A stretch of DNA of 64,000 nucleotides, taken from the NCBI GenBank assembly GCA_964592645.1, contig CAZQFV010000015.1:1-64000 (forward strand), read 5' to 3'. Of the stretch, positions 54,168 through 62,883 are shown piece after piece (the first letter of the stretch is position 1; every line of letters starts with the position of its first letter). The position numbers and the translations under genes are program-made. The DNA is from CAZQFV01 sp964592645. GTDB taxonomy: Bacteria; Chloroflexota; Chloroflexia; DTKN01. The notes beneath the pieces are model-generated. The model did no database searches. It was not told where the DNA came from and saw nothing but the letters and a program-made list of their open reading frames with translations.

Positions 54168-54965
54168 CTATTGCTCCTGGACGAGCAGCTCCAGTTGGTC
54201 CGGACTGCGGGCGGGGGCAGCTGCCGGGCGCGAGAGCCTGTTGACCTCGAAGACGAAGCGGCTGCGGTCCCCGCGGAAGCGCAGCCGCGAGAACTCGATG
54301 GGCCTGTCGCTGGCGTCGTAGGCCAACGTCTCCATGACGTGGATGGCGGAACCCTTGCGGATCTGGAGCATGCGGGCCTCATACTCGTCGGCCAGGGCCG
54401 GCTCCAGTGTCCGCCGGGCCCAGCAGAAGGTGATGTTGTACTTGCTCTCCAGCAGCGCGTACAGCGAGCAGTCGGTCAGATCCTCGTCCAGCAATGTGGG
54501 GCAGAGGGCCAGCGGCAGGTAGGTATGGGCGATGACGATAGGTTCGTCCTTGACATGTCCCAGGCGTTCGAGGCAGATGGCCCGATCCTGGGGGCCGATG
54601 TGCAGCCGGCTAGCCAACCACTCGTCGGCGGCTAGGACCCGGCGGCTGAGACACCGGGAGGAGAAGGGGATCGCCTGGTCGCGCATGTCCTCGGCGAAGC
54701 TGGTAAGCACCTGGCCCATACGGTGCTCCACGCGCGGAGCGCTGACAAAGGTGCCTCGCCCGTGGATCCGGTAGAGGTAGCCCTCGTGGACCAGCTCGTT
54801 GATCGCCTGGCGCACCGTCCCGCGACTCAGGGCGTAGCGTTCGGTCAGGGCGAACTCGGTTGGGATCTGGTTCCCGGGCAGCAGGAGCCCCTGCTCGATC
54901 TGGCCTACCAACCATTCCTTGAGCTGGAAGTACAGGGGAAGCGGGCTGTTCTTGTCGATAGACAA
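54168..54965 (-). CDS. GntR/HutC-family transcriptional regulator of the AOR operon
   Basis: A 265-aa regulator. The N-terminal winged helix (about 8-75) contains PLPLYFQLKEWLVGQI, IPTEFALTERYALSRGTVRQ and GYLYRIHGRGTFV. The C-terminal UTRA ligand-binding domain (about 95-240) includes RLGHVKDEPIVIAHTYLPL. The start is most likely the TTG at 54965, which has AGGAGGT at 5-bp spacing; a longer open frame upstream would run into the operator and promoter. It is the first gene of the operon and a matching operator overlaps its transcription start, so autoregulation is likely. The effector is probably the pathway substrate or an intermediate. Confidence 0.9.
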   Translation of the reverse strand: MSIDKNSPLPLYFQLKEWLVGQIEQGLLLPGNQIPTEFALTERYALSRGTVRQAINELVHEGYLYRIHGRGTFVSAPRVEHRMGQVLTSFAEDMRDQAIPFSSRCLSRRVLAADEWLASRLHIGPQDRAICLERLGHVKDEPIVIAHTYLPLALCPTLLDEDLTDCSLYALLESKYNITFCWARRTLEPALADEYEARMLQIRKGSAIHVMETLAYDASDRPIEFSRLRFRGDRSRFVFEVNRLSRPAAAPARSPDQLELLVQEQ

Positions 54966-55002
54966 CGGTGACCTCCTGGGAAGAAGGACATGGACCCGGA
55001 GG

Positions 55003-55018
55003 AGATGTCTATACATCT
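55003..55018 (-). promoter_or_regulatory. GntR-type operator in the leader of the AOR operon
   Basis: A perfect inverted repeat, AGATGT-ATAG-ACATCT on the minus strand, containing TGTATAGACA. This fits the GTnTAnAC core reported for HutC/FadR-type GntR operators. It starts 13 bp downstream of the -10 box, overlapping the early transcribed region, where a bound repressor would block transcription. Confidence 0.75.
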
Positions 55019-55031
55019 GTACGTCTCCTTC

Positions 55032-55060
55032 ATTATACCACACCGGGGCCCCGATGTCAA
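55032..55060 (-). promoter_or_regulatory. Consensus promoter of the GntR-AOR operon
   Basis: On the minus strand, TTGACA (55055-55060), exactly 17 bp, TATAAT (55032-55037). This is the only full-consensus promoter in the window, as suits an operon kept silent by a repressor. Confidence 0.88.
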
Positions 55061-55094
55061 CTACCAGGCTCCGGGGCTCGGCTGGGCATGGCAG

Positions 55095-55123
55095 TTGCCA
55101 AGCCCAGCCGGCCATGATATACT
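55095..55123 (+). promoter_or_regulatory. Promoter of the small unknown gene at 55193
   Basis: TTGCCA (55095-55100), 17 bp, TATACT (55118-55123), about 70 bp before the ATG. It is divergent from the AOR operon promoter. Confidence 0.7.
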
Positions 55124-55192
55124 GGGCAGGGAACGCATACGAGACCATACACGGATAATCTTCAGGGTCTGATCGCCGGACAAGGAGCGATC

Positions 55193-55822
55193 ATGGGCAA
55201 AAGCAGAGGGGCGAAGAAGCAAAAGGTCGTGCGGCGGCCGGCCAAGCCGGCGCCCGTGTTCCACAGCCGGGGCAGCTCGCTGCGCCAGGCCCCGGAATGG
55301 CCACTGTACGAGTGCCTGATCACCAAGGACTGGCAAAGGCCGGGGGAAATCGTACAGGCGCTCGTGGCGCGGCAGTCGCCTGCCGGCACGATCGCCGCCG
55401 GCGTCTTCCTGATCGACCTGGGCTGCCTGGGCCTGAAGAATGGGTTCGTCCGGCTCTTTGATTCCGCAGAGGAATACCGGCGGAAGCTGCGGCAATTGAT
55501 AGAGGAGAACCAGGAGTTGTTGGGAACGGACCTGGACCTGGTGGCCAAGGTGATCCGGGAAGCGATCGCCTACGCGCAGAAGCTGGGCTTTGCGCCGCAC
55601 CCCAACTCGCGGCGCGGCATGGCCCTGCTGGCCGGCGCCGATCCCGACGCCTGCGACATCCCTGTCCCCCTGGGAGACGGCACCGGCAGGCCGTTCTTCA
55701 TCGCCGGCCCGTACGACGACGTGCGCGAGGTCCTATCCAGGCTGGAAAGGGCCGTGGGACGGGGAGGGTTCGACTACGTCGCCCCGCTCGCCGGCGATTG
55801 GGATGCCTTCTTCAGTGACTAG
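55193..55822 (+). CDS. Uncharacterised conserved-looking protein
   Basis: A 209-aa soluble protein with no signal peptide. A basic N-terminus (KSRGAKKQKVVRR) is followed by a core containing WPLYECLITKDW and GVFLIDLGCLGLKN (about residues 40-85), which recalls a widespread uncharacterised bacterial family. A helical middle and a C-terminal acidic end WDAFFSD follow. AAGGAG precedes the ATG. It is divergent from the AOR operon and monocistronic; nothing indicates a functional link. Confidence 0.65.
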   Translation: MGKSRGAKKQKVVRRPAKPAPVFHSRGSSLRQAPEWPLYECLITKDWQRPGEIVQALVARQSPAGTIAAGVFLIDLGCLGLKNGFVRLFDSAEEYRRKLRQLIEENQELLGTDLDLVAKVIREAIAYAQKLGFAPHPNSRRGMALLAGADPDACDIPVPLGDGTGRPFFIAGPYDDVREVLSRLERAVGRGGFDYVAPLAGDWDAFFSD

Positions 55823-55833
55823 CATCTCACAAA

Positions 55834-56069
55834 CCATAAAGGCACGAAGACACGAAGGGTTCTGGCGAGTTCTTTTTCCGGTCTTCTTGGTGACTCTCTG
55901 GATAATAGCCCATTTGGGGCAGAGGCCCCTCGTCCCGGAGATTGGAGTGCGGGCTTCAGCCCGCAGCATTGCCTGTCTTGCGGCCTGAAGGCCGCACTCC
56001 AATCCGGGAGATGAAGCTGCCACCGCCTAGGTGGCGGGTTTCATCCGCCGTGGTGTGCGCAGCACACCA
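55834..56069. repeat. Repeat-rich spacer with three successive inverted repeats
   Basis: Between convergent genes lie a short direct repeat (GCACGAAG/ACACGAAG, 55843-55860), then a MITE-like inverted repeat with 13-bp perfect ends (GATTGGAGTGCGG 55940-55952 with 55992-56004, extendable with one bulge into CCCGG). A hairpin with GATGAA/TTCATC ends (56010-56045) and a perfect 8-bp hairpin TGGTGTGC/GCACACCA (56051-56069) follow. These resemble dispersed non-coding repeats and may also act as terminators. No gene is seen in 55823-56085. Confidence 0.6.
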
Positions 56070-56085
56070 TCAACTTCGTGGTTAT

Positions 56086-56577
56086 TTATGGATGGGTCTC
56101 GCTGCCCTTCCCCGGCAGCCGGCGCAGCAGGTCGGCCATCTCGATGGCCCCCACGGCGGCGTCGAAACCCTTGTTGCCGGCCTTGGTGCCGGCGCGCTCG
56201 ATGGCCTGCTCGATGGTATCCGTGGTGAGCACGCCCAGCAGCACCGGCACACCCGTCTCCAGGCCGGCCAGGGCGATGCCCTTGGTCACCTCGGCCGCGA
56301 CATAGTCAAAGTGCGGCGTGGCCCCGCGGATCACCGCCCCCAGGCAGACCACGGCGTCGTACCGGCCGCTCGCCGCCAGGCGCTTGGCCACCAGCGGGAT
56401 CTCGAACGCCCCCGGCACCCAGGCGATGTCGATGTTCCCTGCCTCTACCCCGTGCCGGCCCAGGGCATCCAGCGCCCCCTCCAGCAGCTTGCGGGTGATG
56501 AACTCGTTGAAGCGGCTGGCCACGAGGGCAAAACGGAGCCCTGCCCCGACGAGTTGGCCTTCGTAAACAGTGTTCAT
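56086..56577 (-). CDS. ribH: 6,7-dimethyl-8-ribityllumazine synthase
   Basis: A 163-aa lumazine synthase, the penultimate enzyme of riboflavin synthesis. Family motifs are ALVASRFNEFIT, WVPGAFEIPLVAKRL, CLGAVIRGATPHFDYV and GVLTTDTIEQA. It stands alone, without ribB/A, ribE or ribD in the window. The C-terminus is slightly extended (PGKGSETHP). Confidence 0.95.
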   Translation of the reverse strand: MNTVYEGQLVGAGLRFALVASRFNEFITRKLLEGALDALGRHGVEAGNIDIAWVPGAFEIPLVAKRLAASGRYDAVVCLGAVIRGATPHFDYVAAEVTKGIALAGLETGVPVLLGVLTTDTIEQAIERAGTKAGNKGFDAAVGAIEMADLLRRLPGKGSETHP

Positions 56578-56601
56578 CGTGCGCCTCCGTGCAGCGATCG
56601 G

Positions 56602-59600
56602 CTACGGTTGGTCTGTTGGCAGTTCGCTGCCCTCTGCTTGCTGCTCCCCGCTCGCGGCCCCCGGTCCGCGATCTTTGCCCCCTGCTGCCTCGACGGGCAC
56701 CGGCAAGCTGAACGCAAAGGTAGATCCCTTGCCCGGTTCGCTCTCCACCCAGATGCGCCCGCCGTGGTGCTCGACGATGGAGCGAACGATGGCCAGCCCC
56801 AGGCCCGTGCCCTCGATGTGCGCCGTCTGCTCGGTGCGCACCCGGTAGAACTTTTGAAAGAGCTGCTTCTGGTCGCGCGCCGAGATGCCGATGCCCGTGT
56901 CCTTCACCGCCGCGATCAGCCGGCCGTCCTCCGGCCCGATGCGCACCCAGACATGCCCTCCCTCCGGCGTGTACTTGATGGCATTGCCCACCAGGTTCAT
57001 CAACACCTGCTTCAGCCGGCCGGGGTCGCCCATGACATCGGGCACCGGCTCGACCGCCTCCAGTTCGACGGTGATGTCCTTTTCCTTGGCCCGGAACTCG
57101 AGGCCGGAAAGGACCTCCCGGGCCAGGGCCAGGAGGTTGCAGGGCACCTTCTCCATCTCGATGCCGGCCTCGATCTTGCCGATGTCCAGCAGGTCGCTGA
57201 TCATCGCCGCCATCTCGCGGGTGATGTCCTTGATGCGCAGGATAAAGTCGCGCTGCTGCTCGGAAAGCGAACCGGTCATCGCCGTCAGGTCGGCGAACCC
57301 GCGGATCGCCGTGAGCGGCGTCTTCAGGTCATGGGAGACGACCGAGACGAACTCGCTCTTCATCTTGTCCAACTCCTTCAGCGTGGTGATGTCCTGCATA
57401 ACCGCCACGTGGCCCAGCGTCAGCCCGCCGGCCGCGCGCACCGGGGCAATGTTGGCGTAAAAGGTCTGCGGGCTGCCCTCCTTGGGCTGCACCGTCAGCT
57501 CGTCGGTGAAAGGATGGTCGATATGCTGGGCACGGGCAAAGAGGTCGCGCAGCCCTTGGTGGGTCAGGGCCTCGGAGAAAGGCCGGCCCGTGCAGCACTG
57601 GGGGACCAGGCCAAACGCCTGCGCCGCCGCCGGGTTGATCAGCAGGACGCGCTCCTGGGCATCGGTGACGACGATCGCATCGGCCGTGCTGATCAGGATG
57701 GCCGTCAGGCGGCCGCGCTCCTCCTCGGTCTGCTGATAGAGGCCGGCGTTCTCGATGGCCACGGCCACCGTCGCGGCGATGCCCTGGAGCCGGTCCAGGT
57801 CGTCCTGGTCAAAGTCGCCGCCCTGCTTGTTCAGCAGCTCGATGACCCCAATGACGCGGTCCCGGCTAATCAACGGGACACAGATAATGTTGCGGTTGGT
57901 AAAGCCGACATCGCTGCTGACCTTGCTGTAGAAGCGCGGATCGTTGGCCGGGTCGTTGACCACGGTCGGCTCGCCCGTCTGGGCCACATAGCCGACAATC
58001 CCCACCCCGATGGGGATGCGCACATCGAGGAAGCGCTCCATTCCCCCTTCCAGCGTCGTGACAAAGAAGAGGTCGCTGCGCTCCGGGTCGACCAGCAGGA
58101 TGGAGCCTGCTTCCACATGGAAGGAGCGGTTCAGCTCCTGGATCACCTGGCGCAGGACCTCGTCCCGGTCCAGGGTCGAGCCGACGGTGCGGGCGATGCG
58201 GTTGAGCGAGGACATATCGTCGGCCCGCCGCCGGGCCTGGTCGTACAGCCGGGCGTTGTTCAGGGCCACGACCGCCTGGGAAGCCAGCAGTTCGGCCACT
58301 TCCTGGTCCTGCGGCCCGAACTGCACCCCCTCCCCGTAGCGGCTCACCGACAGGACGCCGACGGCCTGGTCCCTCTGCAGCAGCGGCACGGTCAACAGCG
58401 CCTCCGGCTCCAGGGGGGTTCCCTCCAGGTGCTTGGAGAGCGAGCTGAGATGGGCCTCGTTGAGGATATAGGAACGCTTCGACTGCACCGCCAGCCCCGA
58501 AAGCCCCTCGCCCACCTGCAGCACGGCCTCGCGCAGGACCACCGAATCGGACCCCAGGGCCACCTTGGGATGCAGGGTGTGGCCGTCCTCTTCCAGCAGG
58601 TACAGCACCGTGTTGCTGGCATCGAGCAGGCCATGGGCACTGAAGGTAATCAGCTCCAGCAGGTCGCCGGACGGCATATCGGAAGAGAGCCCCTGGTTGA
58701 TCTCCAGCAGGGCGTTGAGCTGGGCGACACGCCGCTGGGTATCCAGCAGCAGGCGGGCATTGTCGATGGCGATAGCCGCCTGGTTGGCCACCGAGGTCAC
58801 CAGTTGCAGGTGCTTTTCCTGAAAGTACCCGGGCTCGCGATGGACCAGGGTGAGCACGCCCACCAGGGTATCGCCGCGCAGCAGGGGGATGGCCAGCGCC
58901 GAGCGCACCCCCTTCACCGTTTCGGGAAGCTCCAGCCAACGCGGGTCCCGCAGGGTGTCCTCGACCAATCCGGGCTGGCGGTTCTGGGCCACCCAGCCGG
59001 CCAGCCCGCGCCGCAGGACTTCCTGGACCACCAGGCGGATCACCGAGGGGCTGAGGTCTTCACGCACCAGGATGTGGTGCCGGGGGTTGCCCATAGGATC
59101 CAGGACGATAATGCTGCCGCGGTAGGCCGCCGTCTTTTCCACCACCAGGGCCAGCACCCGGGGGAGCACCTCCTCCATGTCCATCGCCCCGGAGAGCTCC
59201 TGCCCCACCTCGTAGAGCAGCTCGACGGCGTCGCGTTCCTCGCGGACCCGGCTATATAGGTTGGCGTTCTGGATGGCCACCGAGAGGTGGCCGGCCAGGG
59301 TCTGTGTCAGATGTAGGTCCTCCTCGGTGAAGGCGTCCTTGGTGGTGCTCTGCACGTCGAGCACGCCGACGGTGCGCCCTTCGATCAAGATCGGCACGGC
59401 CAGTTCGGCGGCGGTGCGATGGGGCTCCCCGGGCAGCGGGCTCTTGTAGCGCGGCTCTTGGGCGATGTCGTTCACCAGGAGGGGCTGCCCGCTGCCGGCC
59501 ACCCAGCCGGTGATGCCTTCCTCTCCCACCCGCAGGCGCATCGTGGCCAGGGACTCTCCCTCGTCGCCGGCCCGCGCGGCAAAGACCACATCATCCCCTT

Positions 59601-61467
59601 CGATAATCCCCACGTTGACCCGGTGGTAGCCGTGCGTCTCCTGGATGATCCGGCCCACGCGCTGCAGCAGCGTCTGGACATCGAGGATGGAAGAAACCTG
59701 GCGGCTCACCTCGGTTAGGGCGCGTAGCTGCTCTGCCCGGCGGCGCTCGCGCTGCAGCAGGCGGGCGTTCTGCAGGGCCGTCTCCACCTGCCGGCCGAGG
59801 AGTGTCGCCAACGCCAGGTCGCCCTCGGTATAGGCGCCGACGCCGCGGCCGACGACGTTGAGCGTGCCGACGGTCTGCTCCTCCACCCGCAAGGGGACAA
59901 AGATGGCCGAGCGGCAGCCACGGGAGACCAGCTCCTTCTCGGCGGAGGTATTGGCGCGCTCGTCCGCCCCCATATCGGCGATGAGCAGCGCCTCGCCCGC
60001 GCGTATCGCCACACCGGGCAGCCCCTGCTCGATGCCAAACTGCTGGGCCGGCAGGCTTTCCTCCATGCCGTGCATGTAAGCCACCGACCAGGAGGTGCCG
60101 GAAGCGTCGAGCAGGGCGATGCTGAAACGCTCGAACGGGATCACATCGCGGGCGCGCTCGACGACAAACTGGAAGATGTCATCGACCCGCTGCAGCGAGT
60201 TGACGGCCTGGCCAACCTCGGCAAGGGTTGCCAGCCGTTTGCTCTCCCGGCGCAGGGACTCCTGGCGGCGCGTGGACTCCTGGATGATGGCCTCCTGGAG
60301 GCGCAGTTGCTCGGCCTCGGCCTGGTCCCGGAGGGACTCCTCGTGCTCCAGCGAGTCCAACATCGCGTTGATGGCCCCGGCCATCTGGGCCAGCTCGTCG
60401 CCCCCCCGGACCTGCACCCGGGCGCCAAAATCGCCCCGCCGGCCGATCTGCCGCACATTCTGGTTGAGGCGGCGCAGCGGCGCCAGGACCACCGTCTCCA
60501 GGAGCACCAGGACAACGACGACGAACCCCAGCCCCGCTCCCAGGAGGGAGAGGCTAAAGAGCCCCGCGCTGCGCAGCCCCTGGCGGTAGACCGAGCGATC
60601 GCTCCCCACCCGCAGCACCAGGTTGGGCCGGCCGGCGACGTCGTCGATCAGGGCATAGCCCGACACCATGTCCTCCCCCTCGGGCAGGACCACGATCTCC
60701 TCTCCCCGCTGCTGCAGGAGCAGGCCGGCCTGCTGCATCTCACGCGACGCCTGCGGGTCGCCGAGCGCGGCCAACTCCAGTTCCAGGCCGGCCAAGCTGG
60801 CCATGCGGGCAACGGCGGCGTCGTCCAGAAACCGGCCCATGATCAGGGTGCCGCGCGCCGGTCCTTCCTGAGCGCTTGTCAGGATGGGGCTGACCGCGAC
60901 CATGAGCGGCCCCCGGCTCAGGAGCAAGAAGCCCGTGATCACGTCGGTGGCATCGAGGCCGCCGAGCAACAGCGTCAGCAGGGGGCTCGGGGGAAGCAGT
61001 TCGGGTGGGAACGGGAGCGGCTCGCCGGTCTGTCGATCACAGGCCCGGCTAAAGGCCACTCGCCCGGATTCGTCGACCACCAAGACGACATTCAGCTCGT
61101 TGTTGACAAAGGTCGAGGGGCCCAGGTTATTGTCTATGTAGCCGGGAGCGAGCTCCCGGACAAAGGCGTACGTATCGTCCCACTGGGCATAGTCGGTCGT
61201 TGTGCGCAGCAGGGAGACCAGATCGTTGTCGAGCGCTTTCCGCGCCCGCGCCAAGTCGACACGAACCGCCCTGTCCTCGAGGTTGGCAAAGCTATCCTGG
61301 ACAAACGCGCGCAGCGGGAGCGAGAGCAGGATGAGCAGGCCGGCGAGGGTCAGAACGACAATGGCCACCGTCTTCAGACGCAGCGAGATCATCTGTCCGG
61401 GGCGGCCCCCCGTCGGCGGAGATGGATCGGCACCTTGCGCAGCACGCCGCGCTTTTTGGGGCTCCAT
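56602..61467 (-). CDS. Multi-GAF membrane histidine kinase
   Basis: A 1,621-aa sensor kinase. Two membrane helices (about 33-55 and 300-325) enclose a CHASE4-like extracellular region, followed by HAMP (about 325-375), a coiled coil, five GAF domains (about 405-1230), a PAS domain (about 1250-1360) and the kinase core with VSHDLKTPL, NLVGNAIKYTP, DTGIGIS and GTGLGLAI boxes. No receiver domain or response regulator gene is present, so its partner is elsewhere. The ATG at 61467 has GGAG in front; an inner ATG at 61392 lacks one. It ends 24 bp before ribH. Confidence 0.88.
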   Translation of the reverse strand: MEPQKARRAAQGADPSPPTGGRPGQMISLRLKTVAIVVLTLAGLLILLSLPLRAFVQDSFANLEDRAVRVDLARARKALDNDLVSLLRTTTDYAQWDDTYAFVRELAPGYIDNNLGPSTFVNNELNVVLVVDESGRVAFSRACDRQTGEPLPFPPELLPPSPLLTLLLGGLDATDVITGFLLLSRGPLMVAVSPILTSAQEGPARGTLIMGRFLDDAAVARMASLAGLELELAALGDPQASREMQQAGLLLQQRGEEIVVLPEGEDMVSGYALIDDVAGRPNLVLRVGSDRSVYRQGLRSAGLFSLSLLGAGLGFVVVVLVLLETVVLAPLRRLNQNVRQIGRRGDFGARVQVRGGDELAQMAGAINAMLDSLEHEESLRDQAEAEQLRLQEAIIQESTRRQESLRRESKRLATLAEVGQAVNSLQRVDDIFQFVVERARDVIPFERFSIALLDASGTSWSVAYMHGMEESLPAQQFGIEQGLPGVAIRAGEALLIADMGADERANTSAEKELVSRGCRSAIFVPLRVEEQTVGTLNVVGRGVGAYTEGDLALATLLGRQVETALQNARLLQRERRRAEQLRALTEVSRQVSSILDVQTLLQRVGRIIQETHGYHRVNVGIIEGDDVVFAARAGDEGESLATMRLRVGEEGITGWVAGSGQPLLVNDIAQEPRYKSPLPGEPHRTAAELAVPILIEGRTVGVLDVQSTTKDAFTEEDLHLTQTLAGHLSVAIQNANLYSRVREERDAVELLYEVGQELSGAMDMEEVLPRVLALVVEKTAAYRGSIIVLDPMGNPRHHILVREDLSPSVIRLVVQEVLRRGLAGWVAQNRQPGLVEDTLRDPRWLELPETVKGVRSALAIPLLRGDTLVGVLTLVHREPGYFQEKHLQLVTSVANQAAIAIDNARLLLDTQRRVAQLNALLEINQGLSSDMPSGDLLELITFSAHGLLDASNTVLYLLEEDGHTLHPKVALGSDSVVLREAVLQVGEGLSGLAVQSKRSYILNEAHLSSLSKHLEGTPLEPEALLTVPLLQRDQAVGVLSVSRYGEGVQFGPQDQEVAELLASQAVVALNNARLYDQARRRADDMSSLNRIARTVGSTLDRDEVLRQVIQELNRSFHVEAGSILLVDPERSDLFFVTTLEGGMERFLDVRIPIGVGIVGYVAQTGEPTVVNDPANDPRFYSKVSSDVGFTNRNIICVPLISRDRVIGVIELLNKQGGDFDQDDLDRLQGIAATVAVAIENAGLYQQTEEERGRLTAILISTADAIVVTDAQERVLLINPAAAQAFGLVPQCCTGRPFSEALTHQGLRDLFARAQHIDHPFTDELTVQPKEGSPQTFYANIAPVRAAGGLTLGHVAVMQDITTLKELDKMKSEFVSVVSHDLKTPLTAIRGFADLTAMTGSLSEQQRDFILRIKDITREMAAMISDLLDIGKIEAGIEMEKVPCNLLALAREVLSGLEFRAKEKDITVELEAVEPVPDVMGDPGRLKQVLMNLVGNAIKYTPEGGHVWVRIGPEDGRLIAAVKDTGIGISARDQKQLFQKFYRVRTEQTAHIEGTGLGLAIVRSIVEHHGGRIWVESEPGKGSTFAFSLPVPVEAAGGKDRGPGAASGEQQAEGSELPTDQP

Positions 61468-61524
61468 AGGGTCTCCGCGACACCGTGTTGTCCCAGAAGG
61501 AATTGTACCGCTACCTCAGGCAAT

Positions 61525-61553
61525 ATTATACCACGGCCTATTTCTCCTGGCAA
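61525..61553 (-). promoter_or_regulatory. Promoter of the multi-GAF kinase gene
   Basis: On the minus strand, TTGCCA (61548-61553), 17 bp, TATAAT (61525-61530), about 57 bp before the start codon. Confidence 0.78.
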
Positions 61554-61597
61554 CCGCAGTCCCGTCGAGCGCATCCCGGAATTGTGCTGTAGACAAC

Positions 61598-61626
61598 TTG
61601 TCAAAGTCGTGAAGTTGTGCTATGAT
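61598..61626 (+). promoter_or_regulatory. Promoter of the ParB-like gene
   Basis: TTGTCA (61598-61603), 17 bp, TATGAT (61621-61626). The leader of about 95 nt includes a short hairpin (AGCGGC/GCCGCT near 61693-61709). It is divergent from the kinase promoter. Confidence 0.72.
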
Positions 61627-61728
61627 ATAAAGGCTTGGATTTTGCGCGCCAGGCGAGGGACAGGTCGATCCGTCGAGGGATAAGCACCCTGGAGCGGCCC
61701 AGGAGCCGCTCTGGGGAAGAGGGCAAAC

Positions 61729-62748
61729 GTGGACAGGCGAAAAGAGTACACCCGTGTGCCATTGTGGGTCCGCTCCACATCTGGGGAGCGTGACCGTGAG
61801 CGGGCGCGGCCCATCGGGCCGCGCCCCTACCGCCCGCAGTCGTTCTGGCCGCAGCCGCCGAACGAACGCCCGGAGCGGCATGAACGGCCGGAGCGCGCGC
61901 GGCCCCCGCGGACAGAGTCGCGGACCCGCGGGCGGCGTCAGCCCCTACAGCGCGTTCGCCCACCGCGGCACGAAACCGTGCCCACGGAGCGCATCACGCT
62001 GCGCAACCCCGTCCACCTGGCGGACTGGGAGAGGCGGGCCGAGATCATCGAAGACTCAACCGAGCTCATCCGGCGGGCGCAGGAGAGCGGCCGGGCCCCT
62101 TGGATTATCCAGGTTTGGAAGATCGGCGAAGAGTACGTCCTGGCCCGCGGGTTCGCGGCCCTGGCCGCGGCCGTCGACGCCGGGCTGAGCGAGGTCCGGG
62201 TGGTGGTCGCGGCGCGTTTCCCGCGTTGGGATCTACAATGGGTCGATCCCAAGCAGATCCAAGGAGCCGACCCGCTGCTGTCCCGGGCGATGGAGGCACG
62301 CAAGAAGGTGCGCTCGGTGGGCTGGGTCTTTCCGCCGCTGGCCGCCACCGCCGACGGCACTGGGCACTATGTGCTGGGCCGGGGCAAACGCGGCACCGCC
62401 CGCCTCTGGGCCGCCCAGGAAGAAGGGCTGCCCCTTATCCCGGTCGTCGTGCGGCCCGCGCCGCGCCGGGCCATGGTCGCCGGCACGGTGCAGATCGAGG
62501 TAGCCAAGGTACGGGTGACCATGCCCCGCCACCTGCGCAAGATGAACAAACCGCTGCCAATGCGTCTGATGAACGAGGTCTCTACGGGCCGGCTGCGCCC
62601 CATCCGCGTCCGCCGCACCATCGACGGCAACTATGAGCTGGTGGACGGGCTGCTGCGCCTGCGCGCCGCCCAAGAAGTGGGCCTGCGCACGATCCACGCC
62701 ATCATCGAGATGGAGCTGCCCAAAGACAAGGACCGCGAGCGCGAATAG
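61729..62748 (+). CDS. Protein with three degenerate ParB/Srx-like modules
   Basis: A 339-aa protein starting at a GTG. The first 85 residues are Arg/Pro-rich and low in complexity. Three similar modules follow (about 87-160, 165-240, 255-335), each ending in a pattern like YVLARGFAALAAAVDAGL, YVLGRGKRGTARLWAAQEEG or YELVDGLLRLRAAQEVGL. This recalls the GxRRLxAAxxAG core of ParB N-terminal domains, where the Arg-Arg contacts CTP. The core is degenerate, especially in module 1, and no helix-turn-helix follows, so chromosome partitioning is unlikely. A strong terminator follows. Confidence 0.65.
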   Translation: MDRRKEYTRVPLWVRSTSGERDRERARPIGPRPYRPQSFWPQPPNERPERHERPERARPPRTESRTRGRRQPLQRVRPPRHETVPTERITLRNPVHLADWERRAEIIEDSTELIRRAQESGRAPWIIQVWKIGEEYVLARGFAALAAAVDAGLSEVRVVVAARFPRWDLQWVDPKQIQGADPLLSRAMEARKKVRSVGWVFPPLAATADGTGHYVLGRGKRGTARLWAAQEEGLPLIPVVVRPAPRRAMVAGTVQIEVAKVRVTMPRHLRKMNKPLPMRLMNEVSTGRLRPIRVRRTIDGNYELVDGLLRLRAAQEVGLRTIHAIIEMELPKDKDRERE

Positions 62749-62760
62749 TCCTGGGGACCC

Positions 62761-62796
62761 ACGCACCGGGGCAGCAATGCCCCGGTGCGTTTCTTT
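62761..62796 (+). terminator. Rho-independent terminator
   Basis: A perfect 12-bp GC-rich stem (62761-62772 with 62779-62790, ACGCACCGGGGC) with a six-base loop, followed by TTCTTT. It lies 12 bp after the ParB-like stop codon. Confidence 0.88.
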
Positions 62797-62883
62797 GTGC
62801 GGGCCAGGGCGGCCTTGGCTGGCGGGCAGTCCCATGATGTGGTAGAATGTCCCTGGAACGCCCAGCCCCACCGGAGGATGATC

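Noticed and set aside
54966..55148. Longer N-terminus of the GntR regulator from an ATG at 55148
   Set aside because: It would code across the promoter and operator and adds non-conserved sequence; the TTG at 54965 has an ideal AGGAGGT.
55834..56069. Possible CRISPR array
   Set aside because: The repeats are inverted, differ from each other and lack regular spacers; no cas genes are present in the window.
55942..59259. A 1,105-codon open frame on the plus strand
   Set aside because: It runs antisense through ribH and the multi-GAF kinase and crosses the repeat spacer. Its translation is His/Gln/Asp-rich low-complexity sequence typical of antisense GC-rich frames.
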